This document shows, piece after piece, positions 8,351-16,964 of a stretch of DNA of 64,000 bases; positions within the stretch are counted from its first letter, which is position 1, and every line of letters starts with the position of its first letter. The notes beneath the pieces are model-generated. The model was not told where the DNA came from, did no database searches, and saw only the letters and a program-made list of their open reading frames with translations. The stretch is from Azospirillum canadense (GTDB lineage: Bacteria > Pseudomonadota > Alphaproteobacteria > Azospirillales > Azospirillaceae): positions 1,128,501 to 1,192,500 of the forward strand of contig NZ_JAOQNG010000007.1 in NCBI RefSeq assembly GCF_025961225.1, in the 5' to 3' direction. Made by a program: the position numbers and the translations under genes.

Positions 8351-9860
8351 TCTCCTGTCTGCGGCCGATTATGCGGCGATCGCCGAAACCATGTCCTTTC
8401 CGCAGAACGCGTTCGTCGACGGCCGATTCCGTCCGGCGGCGTCCGGAAAGACCTTCAAAACCGTCAATCCCGCGACCGGCAGGGTGCTAGCCGAAGTCGC
8501 CGCCTGCGATGCGGCGGACGTGGACCATGCCGTCGCCAAGGCCAAGGAGGCCTTCGATGACGGCCGCTGGCGCCAGCTGTCGCCCGGCGAGCGCAAGTCC
8601 GTCCTCCTCAAGTTCGCCAAGCTGCTGGAACGCAACAGCGCCGAACTGGCCGTGATGGAAAGCCTCGACAGCGGCAAGCCGGTCAGCGAATGCCACACGG
8701 TCGACGTCCCGGACACGATCCACACCATCCGCTGGCACGCCGAGCTGATCGACAAGATCTACGACAACACCGCGCCGGTCGGGTCGAACACCGTGGCGCT
8801 GGTGGTCCGCGAACCGATCGGCGTCGTCGGTCTGGTGCTGCCGTGGAACTTCCCGCTGCTGATGCTGGCGTGGAAGATCGGGCCGGCACTCGCCGCCGGC
8901 TGCTCCCTGGTCGTCAAGCCGGCCGAACAAACCTCGCTGACGGCGTTGCGGGTGGCCGAGCTGGCGCATGAGGCGGGAATCCCGGCCGGTGTTTTCAACG
9001 TCGTCACCGGGACCGGCAAGGACGTTGGCGAGCCGATCGGCATGCACATGGACGTGTCGATGGTCAGCTTCACCGGCTCGACCGCGACCGGCCGGCGCTT
9101 CCTGCGCTACGCCGCCGATTCCAACCTGAAGCGCATCGTGCTCGAATGCGGCGGCAAGAACCCGGCCGTCGTGCTGAGCGACGTCGACAACCTCGACGCC
9201 GTCGCCGAGCAGGTCGTCAACGGTGCCTTCTGGAACATGGGCGAGAACTGTTCGGCGACCTCGCGCCTGATCGTCCACGCGTCGATCAAGGACGAGCTGC
9301 TGAAGCGGATCAAGTCCTGCATCCGCGAATGGCGGATGGGCGACCCGCTCGACCCGGCCAACCGCGTCGGCGCGCTGGTCAGCCCGGAGCATTTCAAGAA
9401 GGTCAAATCCTACATCGACCAGGCCGGTTCCGGCCGCGAGGACATCGTGATCGGTGGGACGGTGCAGGACGGCGCCTTCGTCGAGCCGACCGTGGTCGAT
9501 CAGGTCGCTGCGGACAGCCGCCTGTTCCAGGAGGAAATCTTCGGGCCGGTGCTGTCGGTGACCAGCTTCAACACGCTGTCCGAGGCAATTTCGCTCGCCA
9601 ACGACACCCCCTATGGCTTGGCGGCGTCGGTCTACACCAGCAACCTCCGCCATGCCTTCCTGCTGGCACGCGAGATCCGGGCGGGCGTTGTCACGGTGAA
9701 CTGTTTCGGCGAAGGCGACGCCTCCACCCCGTTTGGCGGCTACAAGGAGTCCGGCTTCGGCGGGCGCGACAAGTCCATGTGGGCGCACGACCAGTACACC
9801 GAGCTGAAGACCATCTGGATCGATCTGACCGACCGGTCCCCGGACGCGATCCTCCAATGA
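8343..9860 (+). CDS. NAD(P)-dependent aldehyde dehydrogenase
   Basis: The 505-aa protein starts at ATG 8343, inside the end of the preceding gene. The catalytic cysteine is Cys303 in NMGENCSATSRL, the general-base glutamate lies in LECGGKNPAVV, and PWNFPLLMLAWKI is the cofactor-site motif. The overall type resembles gamma-glutamyl-aminobutyraldehyde and ketoglutarate-semialdehyde dehydrogenases. Given its neighbours, oxidation of 2-oxoglutarate semialdehyde is the favoured reaction, but an aminoaldehyde is a real alternative. Its stop overlaps the next start as ATGA (9857-9860). Confidence 0.93.
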   Translation: MPDLLSAADYAAIAETMSFPQNAFVDGRFRPAASGKTFKTVNPATGRVLAEVAACDAADVDHAVAKAKEAFDDGRWRQLSPGERKSVLLKFAKLLERNSAELAVMESLDSGKPVSECHTVDVPDTIHTIRWHAELIDKIYDNTAPVGSNTVALVVREPIGVVGLVLPWNFPLLMLAWKIGPALAAGCSLVVKPAEQTSLTALRVAELAHEAGIPAGVFNVVTGTGKDVGEPIGMHMDVSMVSFTGSTATGRRFLRYAADSNLKRIVLECGGKNPAVVLSDVDNLDAVAEQVVNGAFWNMGENCSATSRLIVHASIKDELLKRIKSCIREWRMGDPLDPANRVGALVSPEHFKKVKSYIDQAGSGREDIVIGGTVQDGAFVEPTVVDQVAADSRLFQEEIFGPVLSVTSFNTLSEAISLANDTPYGLAASVYTSNLRHAFLLAREIRAGVVTVNCFGEGDASTPFGGYKESGFGGRDKSMWAHDQYTELKTIWIDLTDRSPDAILQ

Positions 9861-11203
9861 CCGGGCACACCATCCGGCGCCTGCCTGCCGACACCGGCGT
9901 TTCGGGGTGGGAGGCGATCAGCGCCCGCGAATTCCCGGTGCGGGAGCTTGATGGCGAGGTCCTGGCCGACTGGCTGATCATCGGCGCGGGCTTCGCCGGC
10001 CTGTCCGCGGCGCGCCGGCTGGCCCAGCTGCGGCCCGGCGAGCGGGTCGTCGTTTTGGATGCGCAGGAGGTCGCCAAGGGCGCGGCCGGACGCAATTCCG
10101 GCTTCATGATCGACGTGCCGCACAACCTCTCCTCCGGCGAGTATTCGGTGGGCGATGCGGCCTCCACGACCCTGGAGATCGCGCAAAACCGGCTGGCCAT
10201 CGGCTTCGCCGCGGAAGCCGCCGCCGAATACGGCATGGCGCCGACGACCTTCGATCCCTGCGGAAAGATCAACGCTGCGGCCACCGAGCGAGGGCTGAAG
10301 GCCAACCGCAACTTCCGGGACTCGCTCCAGCGGATCGGCGAAAGCTACGAGGAGCTGGACGCGGAGCAGATGCGGGACATCACCGGCTCCCGCTACTATC
10401 TGGGCGGGGTCTACACGCCCGGGGCGGTGATGATCCAGCCGGCGGAATACATCCGCGCCCTGGCGAAGGGGCTGCTGCCGACCACGGAGATTTACGAGAA
10501 CTCGCCGGTGCGCGAGCTGACGCGGAAAGGCGGCGATTGGGTGGCCACCTCGAACCGCGGGACGGTGACCGCACCCTGTGTGATCCTTGCGGTCAACGGC
10601 CATGTCCAGAGTTTCGGCCATTTCCGCGGCCGCCTCATGCACATCTTCACTTACGCGTCCATGACGGCGGCGTTCTCGCAGAACGAATACAGCCGCCAGA
10701 TGTCGGGGGCGGATCGTTGGGCGCTGCTTCCGGCCGATCCGATGGGGGCGACGCTGCGCAAGATCAGCGCCCACGGCCTGTCCCGCGTCGTCATCCGGAC
10801 CCGCTTCACCTACGACCCGAGCCTTAAGGTTTCCGAAGCGCGGGTTGCCGGCATCGCGGGGCAGCAGAGGCGGTCGTTCGACGCGCGCTTTCCCGAGCTG
10901 GCCGGCGTGCCGATGGAGTTCAGCTGGGCCGGTGCGCTGTGCCTCAGCCGAAACCACGCTCCGGCCTTCGGGGAGGTTGAGCCCGGCCTTTACTCCGCCT
11001 GCTGCGAAAACGGTCTCGGCACGGTCAAAAGCACCCTGGCGGGCATGATGGTTGCGGAGCTGGCGACCGGCACCCGCAGCGATCACCTGGCCAAGTACGG
11101 GAATCATCCAAAACCCAGCCTGATACCGCCCGAGCCGTTCTCGTGGATCGGGATCAATTCCGTCATCCGGTGGCAGGAAATGCGCGCCGGACGGGAAGGG
11201 TAG
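9857..11203 (+). CDS. FAD-dependent amine/amino-acid oxidoreductase (DAO family)
   Basis: The 448-aa protein has a Rossmann FAD motif, IIGAGFAGLSAARRL, starting near residue 40 and a GAAGRNSGFMID segment typical of DAO-family enzymes (PuuB and D-amino-acid dehydrogenase relatives). It has no signal peptide, so it should act in the cytoplasm. Translational coupling to the aldehyde dehydrogenase indicates a shared pathway. If this is a hydroxyproline route, it would oxidise cis-4-hydroxy-D-proline or an N-substituted relative to the pyrroline. The exact amine cannot be read from sequence. Confidence 0.88.
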   Translation: MTGHTIRRLPADTGVSGWEAISAREFPVRELDGEVLADWLIIGAGFAGLSAARRLAQLRPGERVVVLDAQEVAKGAAGRNSGFMIDVPHNLSSGEYSVGDAASTTLEIAQNRLAIGFAAEAAAEYGMAPTTFDPCGKINAAATERGLKANRNFRDSLQRIGESYEELDAEQMRDITGSRYYLGGVYTPGAVMIQPAEYIRALAKGLLPTTEIYENSPVRELTRKGGDWVATSNRGTVTAPCVILAVNGHVQSFGHFRGRLMHIFTYASMTAAFSQNEYSRQMSGADRWALLPADPMGATLRKISAHGLSRVVIRTRFTYDPSLKVSEARVAGIAGQQRRSFDARFPELAGVPMEFSWAGALCLSRNHAPAFGEVEPGLYSACCENGLGTVKSTLAGMMVAELATGTRSDHLAKYGNHPKPSLIPPEPFSWIGINSVIRWQEMRAGREG

Positions 11204-11278
11204 GAAGAACAAGGGATCGGCGATGGGAAGACGCCCTCCGCCCGCGAAGCAAAAGCAAAACTCGAACAGGAGGTCATC

Positions 11279-12130
11279 ATGAAAGCAATCTGGAAAACCC
11301 TCTGCGCGGTGGCGATGGTCGGCATGTCGGTCATGCCCGCCCAGGCGGCCGACAAGGCCATCAAGATGGGGACCCTCGCCTGGGAGGATCTGACCCCGAT
11401 CACCGGCATCACGAAGAAGGTTCTTGAAGACGCCGGCTACACCGTGCGGGTGACCGAATTTTCGGAATGGGGCATCGCCTACGCCGCCCTGACCAAGGGC
11501 GACATCGAGGTCCTGGCGTCGCAGACGGACTACGTCGCCCAGGATTACTGGGACAAGAACAAGAACCGGCTGGAAAAGATCTCCCCGGTCTCGCACGGCC
11601 TCTACCAGGGCATCGCCGTTCCCAAATATGTCGGCGTCGACTCCCTGGACCAGCTGAACGCCAACGCCGACAAGTTCGGCAACAAGATCATCGGCATCGA
11701 GCCCGGTTCGGGCCTGATGCGCGACGCGTCCAACGCGGTGAAGGCCTATGGCCTCAAGCTGCAGCTGGTCGAGGGCAGCACCTCGGCGATGACGGCCGCC
11801 CTGAAGTCGGCGGTGGACCGCAAGGAGCCGATCGCCGTCACGATCTGGGAGCCGTCCTGGATGGCCCAGAAGTTCGACATGAAGTATCTGGCCGACCCGA
11901 AGGGCGTGTTCCCGCCGCCGCAGAGCTATTACTGGATCGGCCGCAAGGGCTTCTCCGAACAGAACTCGCAGGCGCGTGAAGTCATGGCCAGCGTCTATGT
12001 CCCGCTCGCCGACATCACGGCGATCAATGGCGCGGTGAAGGACGGCAAGACGATGGATCAGGCCATCAAGGAATGGACCGAAGCCCACGCCGACCTGATC
12101 AAGCGTTGGGAGAACATCAAGAAGTACTGA
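11279..12130 (+). CDS. ABC transporter substrate-binding protein, betaine/choline/proline type
   Basis: The 283-aa precursor has a signal peptide (about residues 1-23, cleaved after AQAA). It is an OpuAC/ProX-type periplasmic binding protein: KAIKMGTLAWEDLTPITGI near the mature N-terminus and PITVTIWEPSW-like sequence in the middle. Tryptophans (Trp40, WDKN, WEPSW, WMAQ) could form the aromatic cage that binds quaternary amines such as glycine betaine or proline betaine. A strong AGGAGGT lies just before the ATG. It leads the importer genes and is separated from the ATPase gene by a hairpin. Confidence 0.9.
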   Translation: MKAIWKTLCAVAMVGMSVMPAQAADKAIKMGTLAWEDLTPITGITKKVLEDAGYTVRVTEFSEWGIAYAALTKGDIEVLASQTDYVAQDYWDKNKNRLEKISPVSHGLYQGIAVPKYVGVDSLDQLNANADKFGNKIIGIEPGSGLMRDASNAVKAYGLKLQLVEGSTSAMTAALKSAVDRKEPIAVTIWEPSWMAQKFDMKYLADPKGVFPPPQSYYWIGRKGFSEQNSQAREVMASVYVPLADITAINGAVKDGKTMDQAIKEWTEAHADLIKRWENIKKY

Positions 12131-12139
12131 TCGCAATAT

Positions 12140-12175
12140 CCGCGCGCCGTCTCGCGCAGTCGGCGCGGCGCGCGG
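12140..12175 (+). promoter_or_regulatory. Intercistronic stem-loop after the binding-protein gene
   Basis: A perfect 10-bp stem, CCGCGCGCCG with CGGCGCGCGG, encloses a 16-base loop and is not followed by a T-run. Such hairpins after periplasmic binding-protein genes commonly protect the upstream mRNA from 3' exonucleases and let the binding protein outnumber the membrane parts. A weaker second hairpin (ATGCCG...CGGCAT, about 12187-12214) follows. Confidence 0.6.
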
Positions 12176-12236
12176 GCCTGAACGTTATGCCGGATGCGAG
12201 CGTCAGCGCGGCATCCGTGGAGGAGGGTAGGGCGAG

Positions 12237-13322
12237 ATGACGACCGTCAACAGCAGCGAGGTCCTGATCGACTGTCAGTCTGTCTGGAAGGTTTTCGGCG
12301 ACAATGCTCCCGCCGCCATCAAGGCCATTTCCGAACGCGGCCTGACCAAGAAGGAGGTCCTGCAGGAGTATAATTGCGTGGTCGGCGTTTCCGACGCCAA
12401 CCTCCAGGTCAGGCGCGGCGAAATCTTCTGCATCATGGGCCTTTCCGGAAGCGGCAAGTCGACCCTGATCCGCCTCCTCAACCGGTTGATCATGCCGAGC
12501 TTGGGCAAGGTGCTCGTCAAAGGCCGGGACATCGGGTCCCTGAAGGCGGCGGACCTCCGCCAGATGCGCGCCCGCCACATCGGCATGGTGTTCCAGAGCG
12601 TGGCGCTGCTTCCGCACCGCACGGTGCTGGAAAACGCGGCGTTCGGGCTGGAGGTCCAGGGCATCCCGTTGGCGGAGCGGAACCGCACGGCGGAAATGGC
12701 GCTGGCGAAGGTCGGCCTGTCGGACTGGCTGAAGCGCTATCCCGGCGAACTGTCCGGCGGCATGCAGCAGCGCGTGGGGTTGGCCCGCGCCATCGCCTCC
12801 GATCCGGAGATCATCCTGATGGACGAGCCGTTCAGCGCGCTCGATCCGCTCATCCGCCGGCAGTTGCAGGATGAATTCCGTCAGCTGACCAAGGATCTGG
12901 GAAAGTCGGCGGTGTTCATCACGCACGACCTCGACGAAGCGATCCGCATCGGCGACCGGATCGCCATTATGAAGGACGGGCTGATCATCCAGGTCGGCAC
13001 GGCGGAAGAAATCATCCTGAAGCCGGCCGATCCCTATGTGGCGCAGTTCGTCGCCGGCATCTCCCGCCTCCATCTTGTCAAGGCCCACTCGGTCATGACG
13101 TCGGTCGCGGAATTCCAGCAAGCCTGTCCGGGCGTCGACATCCGCGCGCTTCTGCGCACCAACCCCGAAGCGGACATCGACGAACTCATCACCCTAACCA
13201 TGATGTCGGACCGCGATGCCGTGGCGGTGGTCGACGACGACACCATCGTCGGCATCGTGACGCCGCGCGGCCTGCTGCGCAGCGTGTCGGATGGCCACAC
13301 GGCCGAGCTGGCTCACGCTTAG
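12237..13322 (+). CDS. ABC transporter ATP-binding protein, ProV/OpuAA type
   Basis: The 361-aa ATPase has Walker A GLSGSGKS (about residues 67-74), the signature LSGGMQQRVGLARA, and Walker B IILMDEPFSALDP followed by the switch histidine in VFITHDLDEA. The N-terminal extension with GLTKKEVLQEYNCVVGV is characteristic of ProV-like subunits. The C-terminal 90 residues resemble a degenerate CBS-type regulatory region (VVDDDTIVGIVTPRGLL). It energises uptake through the two permeases that follow. Confidence 0.93.
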   Translation: MTTVNSSEVLIDCQSVWKVFGDNAPAAIKAISERGLTKKEVLQEYNCVVGVSDANLQVRRGEIFCIMGLSGSGKSTLIRLLNRLIMPSLGKVLVKGRDIGSLKAADLRQMRARHIGMVFQSVALLPHRTVLENAAFGLEVQGIPLAERNRTAEMALAKVGLSDWLKRYPGELSGGMQQRVGLARAIASDPEIILMDEPFSALDPLIRRQLQDEFRQLTKDLGKSAVFITHDLDEAIRIGDRIAIMKDGLIIQVGTAEEIILKPADPYVAQFVAGISRLHLVKAHSVMTSVAEFQQACPGVDIRALLRTNPEADIDELITLTMMSDRDAVAVVDDDTIVGIVTPRGLLRSVSDGHTAELAHA

Positions 13323-13332
13323 AAAAGCGTGA
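13313..13332 (+). promoter_or_regulatory. Hairpin overlapping the ATPase gene stop codon
   Basis: TCACGCTT and AAGCGTGA form an 8-bp perfect stem with the loop AGAA, which includes the stop codon region. There is no T-tract. It may modulate RNA decay or read-through between the ATPase and permease genes. Confidence 0.45.
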
Positions 13333-13362
13333 TCTCAACCACAGGGTAGGGGAGTTCCTGCA

Positions 13363-14211
13363 ATGGAGGGCCTCGATTTCGCCGGAACGTTCGACGACAT
13401 CGTCGATTCCGGTCTCGGCTGGCTCGGGGACAATGCGGGTGCGTTGTTCGAGCTTGTGCGGACGGTGCTCGAAGGATTCTACGGGGCCGTGCTCTGGACC
13501 CTGAGCCTGCCGCCCTTCTACGTGATCGCGATCGCCTTCGCGCTTCTCGGGTGGCGGGTCGTCGGCCTGCGCTTCGGCGCGCTGGCGGGGGTGGCGCTGG
13601 TCGTTTGCGCGGCGATGGGCCTGTGGCCGGAGACGATGAGCACGCTGGCGCTCGTCATTTCGGCGACGATCCTGGCCCTGATTTTCGCGATCCCGGCTGG
13701 CGTGCTGACGGGGTTCGCGCCGAAGGTCGACCGCTCGCTGGAACCGGTCCTCGACCTCGTGCAGACCTTGCCGCCCTACATCTATCTGCTGCCCGGGATC
13801 GCGTTGCTCGGTTACGGCCCGGCCACCGCGCTGGCAGCCACCTTCGTCGTGGCGGTTCCGCCGGCTTTCCGGCTGACGTCGCTGGGAATCCGCATGACGC
13901 CGAACGAGTTCATCGAACTCGGTCAGTCGACCGGCATGACGAACTGGCAGATGTTCAGCAAGATCCGCCTGCCCTTTGCGGTGCCCAGCATCATGGCGGG
14001 CATCAACCAGAGCCTGATGATGGCGTTCGGCATGGTGGTGATCGCCGGGATCGTGGGCTCGGGCGGACTGGGCGAAACCATCTACAAGGCTGTCCGCACG
14101 CTCGACATCGCAAAGTCGATCGATGGGGCCATCGCCATCGTCATCTTGACCATCGTCCTCGACCGTCTGACCCAAGGGGCGGCCCGGATCGGGTATGGAG
14201 GCGGAAAATGA
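13363..14211 (+). CDS. ABC transporter permease, ProW/OpuAB type (first copy)
   Basis: The 282-aa inner-membrane protein has about six hydrophobic segments (for example PPFYVIAIAFALLGWRVV and VALVVCAAMGLW). The cytoplasmic EAA-type loop IELGQSTGMTNWQMFSKIRLP contacts the ATPase. It starts at ATG 13363 after GGGGAG. Its stop overlaps the ATG of a second permease, so the two probably form a heterodimeric channel. Confidence 0.92.
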   Translation: MEGLDFAGTFDDIVDSGLGWLGDNAGALFELVRTVLEGFYGAVLWTLSLPPFYVIAIAFALLGWRVVGLRFGALAGVALVVCAAMGLWPETMSTLALVISATILALIFAIPAGVLTGFAPKVDRSLEPVLDLVQTLPPYIYLLPGIALLGYGPATALAATFVVAVPPAFRLTSLGIRMTPNEFIELGQSTGMTNWQMFSKIRLPFAVPSIMAGINQSLMMAFGMVVIAGIVGSGGLGETIYKAVRTLDIAKSIDGAIAIVILTIVLDRLTQGAARIGYGGGK

Positions 14212-15056
14212 ACGGGAACATCGTAATTTCGCCCGGTGCTTGGCTTGCGCCGGCGGTCGACTGGCTCAACCTGAACTTCCGGCCGCTTTTCGCCTTCATC
14301 AGCTACATCATCGAGTCCACGTTGGGCGGCATCAATTCGGTGCTCTTGTCGATGCCGCCTTACGCCCTGGTGGCCCTCTCGGTCGTCTTCGCTCTCGTGC
14401 TCGCCAACCGCAGGATTGCGGTCCTCGTCGCCCTCGCGATGGGATTCTGCTACGTCGCCGGGCTTTGGGAAGCGACCGTCCAGACCGTCACGCTCGTTAC
14501 GATATCCGTCGTCGTCTCGGTGGCGATCGCCTTTCCCCTCGGCGTCGTCGCATCGCGGGTGAGGTTCGTCGAATCCGCGCTACGGCCGGTCCTTGACATC
14601 ATGCAGACCGTCCCGCCCTGGGTCTACCTGATCCCCGCCGTCATCATCTTCAGCCTCGGCAGCGTGCCGGCCATCATCGCGACCGTCATCTACGGGGTTC
14701 CGCCGATGCTTCGGCTGACGACCTTGGCCTTCAAACAGGTGCCCAAGGATCTGCTTGAACTTGGGCAGGCGATCGGCGCGACGCGGCGGGCCATCCTGGT
14801 CAAGATCGAACTGCCGGCCGCCATGCCGACGCTTCTGGTCGGCCTCAACCAATGCATCCTTCTGTCGCTGGCGATGGTGGTGCTCGCCGGATTGGTCGGG
14901 GCGGGCGGTCTCGGCGCGGAGGTCACGAGGGGCCTGACGCGGATGGAGATGGGGGTTGGTTTGCGGGCCGGCTTGGCCATCGTGACCGTCGCCATCGTGC
15001 TCGACCGGCTGTCGCGCGGCGCCATTCAGCGGCATCGCACGTCGAAAGCCGGCTGA
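14208..15056 (+). CDS. ABC transporter permease, ProW/OpuAB type (second copy)
   Basis: The 282-aa paralogue of the preceding permease has the matching coupling loop LELGQAIGATRRAILVKIELP and similar membrane segments. The ATG at 14208 overlaps the preceding stop (ATGA). Typical ProXVW systems have a single ProW homodimer, so two tandem permease genes suggest a heterodimer. The upstream sequence in the same frame lies inside the previous gene and is not used. Confidence 0.92.
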   Translation: MNGNIVISPGAWLAPAVDWLNLNFRPLFAFISYIIESTLGGINSVLLSMPPYALVALSVVFALVLANRRIAVLVALAMGFCYVAGLWEATVQTVTLVTISVVVSVAIAFPLGVVASRVRFVESALRPVLDIMQTVPPWVYLIPAVIIFSLGSVPAIIATVIYGVPPMLRLTTLAFKQVPKDLLELGQAIGATRRAILVKIELPAAMPTLLVGLNQCILLSLAMVVLAGLVGAGGLGAEVTRGLTRMEMGVGLRAGLAIVTVAIVLDRLSRGAIQRHRTSKAG

Positions 15057-15067
15057 GCGACTCTCGC

Positions 15068-15832
15068 ATGCGCGACGGAGTCAAAGTCTTTGCCGCGTTG
15101 AGCGGCGACGTGGAGCCGTTGCTTGCCTGCGGCTGGCTGCTGTCGATGGTCCCGGGAACGGCCGTCACGGTGGGCCTGTCGGACCTCGGTCCGGGTGCTG
15201 GACCGTGGGCGCGCGGCTTCATGGACGCCCACTTTCTCCGTCAGGGCCATGAAAACGAGACGCTGTGGGGTGCCGCCGCGACGCAAGCGCGGCGGCTGGC
15301 GACGCAACTTCCGGGCGATGGCGCACTCGAACTGGTCCATGAACCGCCGGTGGAAGAACACGACCTGCTGTTGGTCAGCCGCCCTTCACCGGGGCAATCG
15401 CTGTCCGGCAATCCGGCCTATGGGAATGCGGATGCGAAAAAGTTCAGAGCGGTCCTCGTGGCACCGCGCGAGCTGCCGACTTGTCTTGGCCGGAGTGTCA
15501 CTGTTTTGGCCGACGGGCCGCCACGAGACCTGCCCTTGTTCGGCTTTGCCCGGCGGTTGTTCCCGGACATGGCGTCGGTTCACCTGATCCTCGACGAACG
15601 CACCGACTCGGATCGGGGGGCGGAGTGGCCGCAACGGCTGGCGTGCCAATGCCCCGTTCAAGTCTCGACGGTGCATCGGACCAGCGATGCTCGAATGCGC
15701 GCCGTCCTTCGGGCCGGAGGCGACGTTCTGATCATGGAACGTTCAGTGCGCTTCTGGAACGCGATGACGTTTGACTGGCGATTGTCGAGTTTCCTCGATC
15801 GCACGCCGGGGGCCGTGTTGTTTGCCTCGTGA
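15068..15832 (+). CDS. Unrecognised 254-aa protein of the importer operon
   Basis: I do not recognise a family with certainty. It starts 11 bp after the second permease stop and is on the same strand, so it belongs to the operon. No signal peptide or membrane segment is seen. The second half (RAVLVAPRELPTCLGRSVT to the C-terminus) has an alternating pattern with AVLRAGGDVLIMER that faintly resembles a universal-stress-protein fold, possibly two halves in tandem. A cytoplasmic accessory or sensor role is only a guess. Codon use matches its neighbours, so it appears to be a real gene. Confidence 0.6.
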   Translation: MRDGVKVFAALSGDVEPLLACGWLLSMVPGTAVTVGLSDLGPGAGPWARGFMDAHFLRQGHENETLWGAAATQARRLATQLPGDGALELVHEPPVEEHDLLLVSRPSPGQSLSGNPAYGNADAKKFRAVLVAPRELPTCLGRSVTVLADGPPRDLPLFGFARRLFPDMASVHLILDERTDSDRGAEWPQRLACQCPVQVSTVHRTSDARMRAVLRAGGDVLIMERSVRFWNAMTFDWRLSSFLDRTPGAVLFAS

Positions 15833-15921
15833 CCGCACCGCCGAGTTCGGTCCGGGAATAGCGTCTTCAATATGGAAAATGCCGAAACGCAGTTGATCGA
15901 ACACTTCCCTGGAGCAGAGGC

Positions 15922-16920
15922 ATGAAGCATAGTTTCTTTTGCATTGACTCGCACGCGTGTGGAAATCCCGTTCGTGTTGTTGCCGGCGGCGGGCCACTTC
16001 TTCCGCATCTTCCGATTTCGGAGCGCCGGGAGATTTTCCTACGCGACCATGATTGGATTCGCAAAGCGCTGATGTTCGAGCCGCGGGGGCACGATATCAT
16101 GTCCGGCGCCATCATTTATCCTGCATACCGGCAGGATTGCGACATGGCGGTCCTCTTCATCGAGGTCAGCGGTTGTCTTCCGATGTGTGGTGCTGGAACG
16201 ATCGGCCTGTGCACCGTTCTGCTGGAAGAGGGGCTGGTCACGCCGCGCATTCCCGGCAAGTTGTCGATCGAGACGCCCGCTGGGAAAGTCGTTGTTGACT
16301 ATGACATGAAGGATGGCTGCGTCGACAGCGTCCGCCTGTTCAATGTTCCCAGCTACCTGCACAGCGCCGATGTGGAGGTCGACGTTCCCGGCCTCGGCCG
16401 GATGGTCGTCGATATTTCCTATGGCGGCAATTACTACGCGGTTGTCGAGCCTCAGGAAAACTGGGCCGGATTGCATGGCATGCCCGCCGGGGACATCGTC
16501 GCCCTCAGCCAGCGCCTGCGCTCAGCGCTTTCGACGGTCAGCAACCCGGTCCACCCGGAGGATCCGGCGATCTCGGGCGTGCATCATGTGATCTGGTGCG
16601 ACAGGTCCGAGAGCGATGGTGCGGATGGCTGCGGTGCCGTCTTCTATGGCGATAAGGCGATTGACCGGTCGCCCGGCGGGACGGGAACCTCGGCCAGACT
16701 GGCGCAGCTTTATGGGAAAGGACGGCTGAACGTCGGGGATCGTTTCCGCAACGAAAGCCTGATCGGCACGATCTTCGATGGCAGGATTGAAGCCGCCTGC
16801 AAGGTCGGTCACTATGACGGCATCCTGCCGAGCATCGGCGGCTGGGCGCGAATCACGGGGCACAACACGATTTTCGTGGATGATCGGGATCCGCTGGCTC
16901 ACGGATTTCAGATACGATGA
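15922..16920 (+). CDS. Proline racemase/hydroxyproline epimerase family protein with altered active site
   Basis: The 332-aa protein is of normal family length. The first catalytic cysteine is present in PMCGAGTIG (Cys89). The second catalytic motif, normally DRSPCGTGTSA, reads DRSPGGTGTSA, so Gly252 replaces the second acid/base residue. Known branches have Cys/Cys (proline racemase, 4-hydroxyproline 2-epimerase), Ser/Cys (epimerases) or Cys/Thr (trans-3-hydroxyproline dehydratase). Cys/Gly could support a one-base reaction such as dehydration or stereospecific exchange, but not an ordinary two-base epimerisation. It closes the operon, 89 bp after the unknown gene, and fits an imino-acid pathway. 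Confidence 0.88.
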   Translation: MKHSFFCIDSHACGNPVRVVAGGGPLLPHLPISERREIFLRDHDWIRKALMFEPRGHDIMSGAIIYPAYRQDCDMAVLFIEVSGCLPMCGAGTIGLCTVLLEEGLVTPRIPGKLSIETPAGKVVVDYDMKDGCVDSVRLFNVPSYLHSADVEVDVPGLGRMVVDISYGGNYYAVVEPQENWAGLHGMPAGDIVALSQRLRSALSTVSNPVHPEDPAISGVHHVIWCDRSESDGADGCGAVFYGDKAIDRSPGGTGTSARLAQLYGKGRLNVGDRFRNESLIGTIFDGRIEAACKVGHYDGILPSIGGWARITGHNTIFVDDRDPLAHGFQIR

Positions 16921-16964
16921 AACGGCGGCTGTAACACTGCCTTCAGCACGCCTCCAGATACGAT

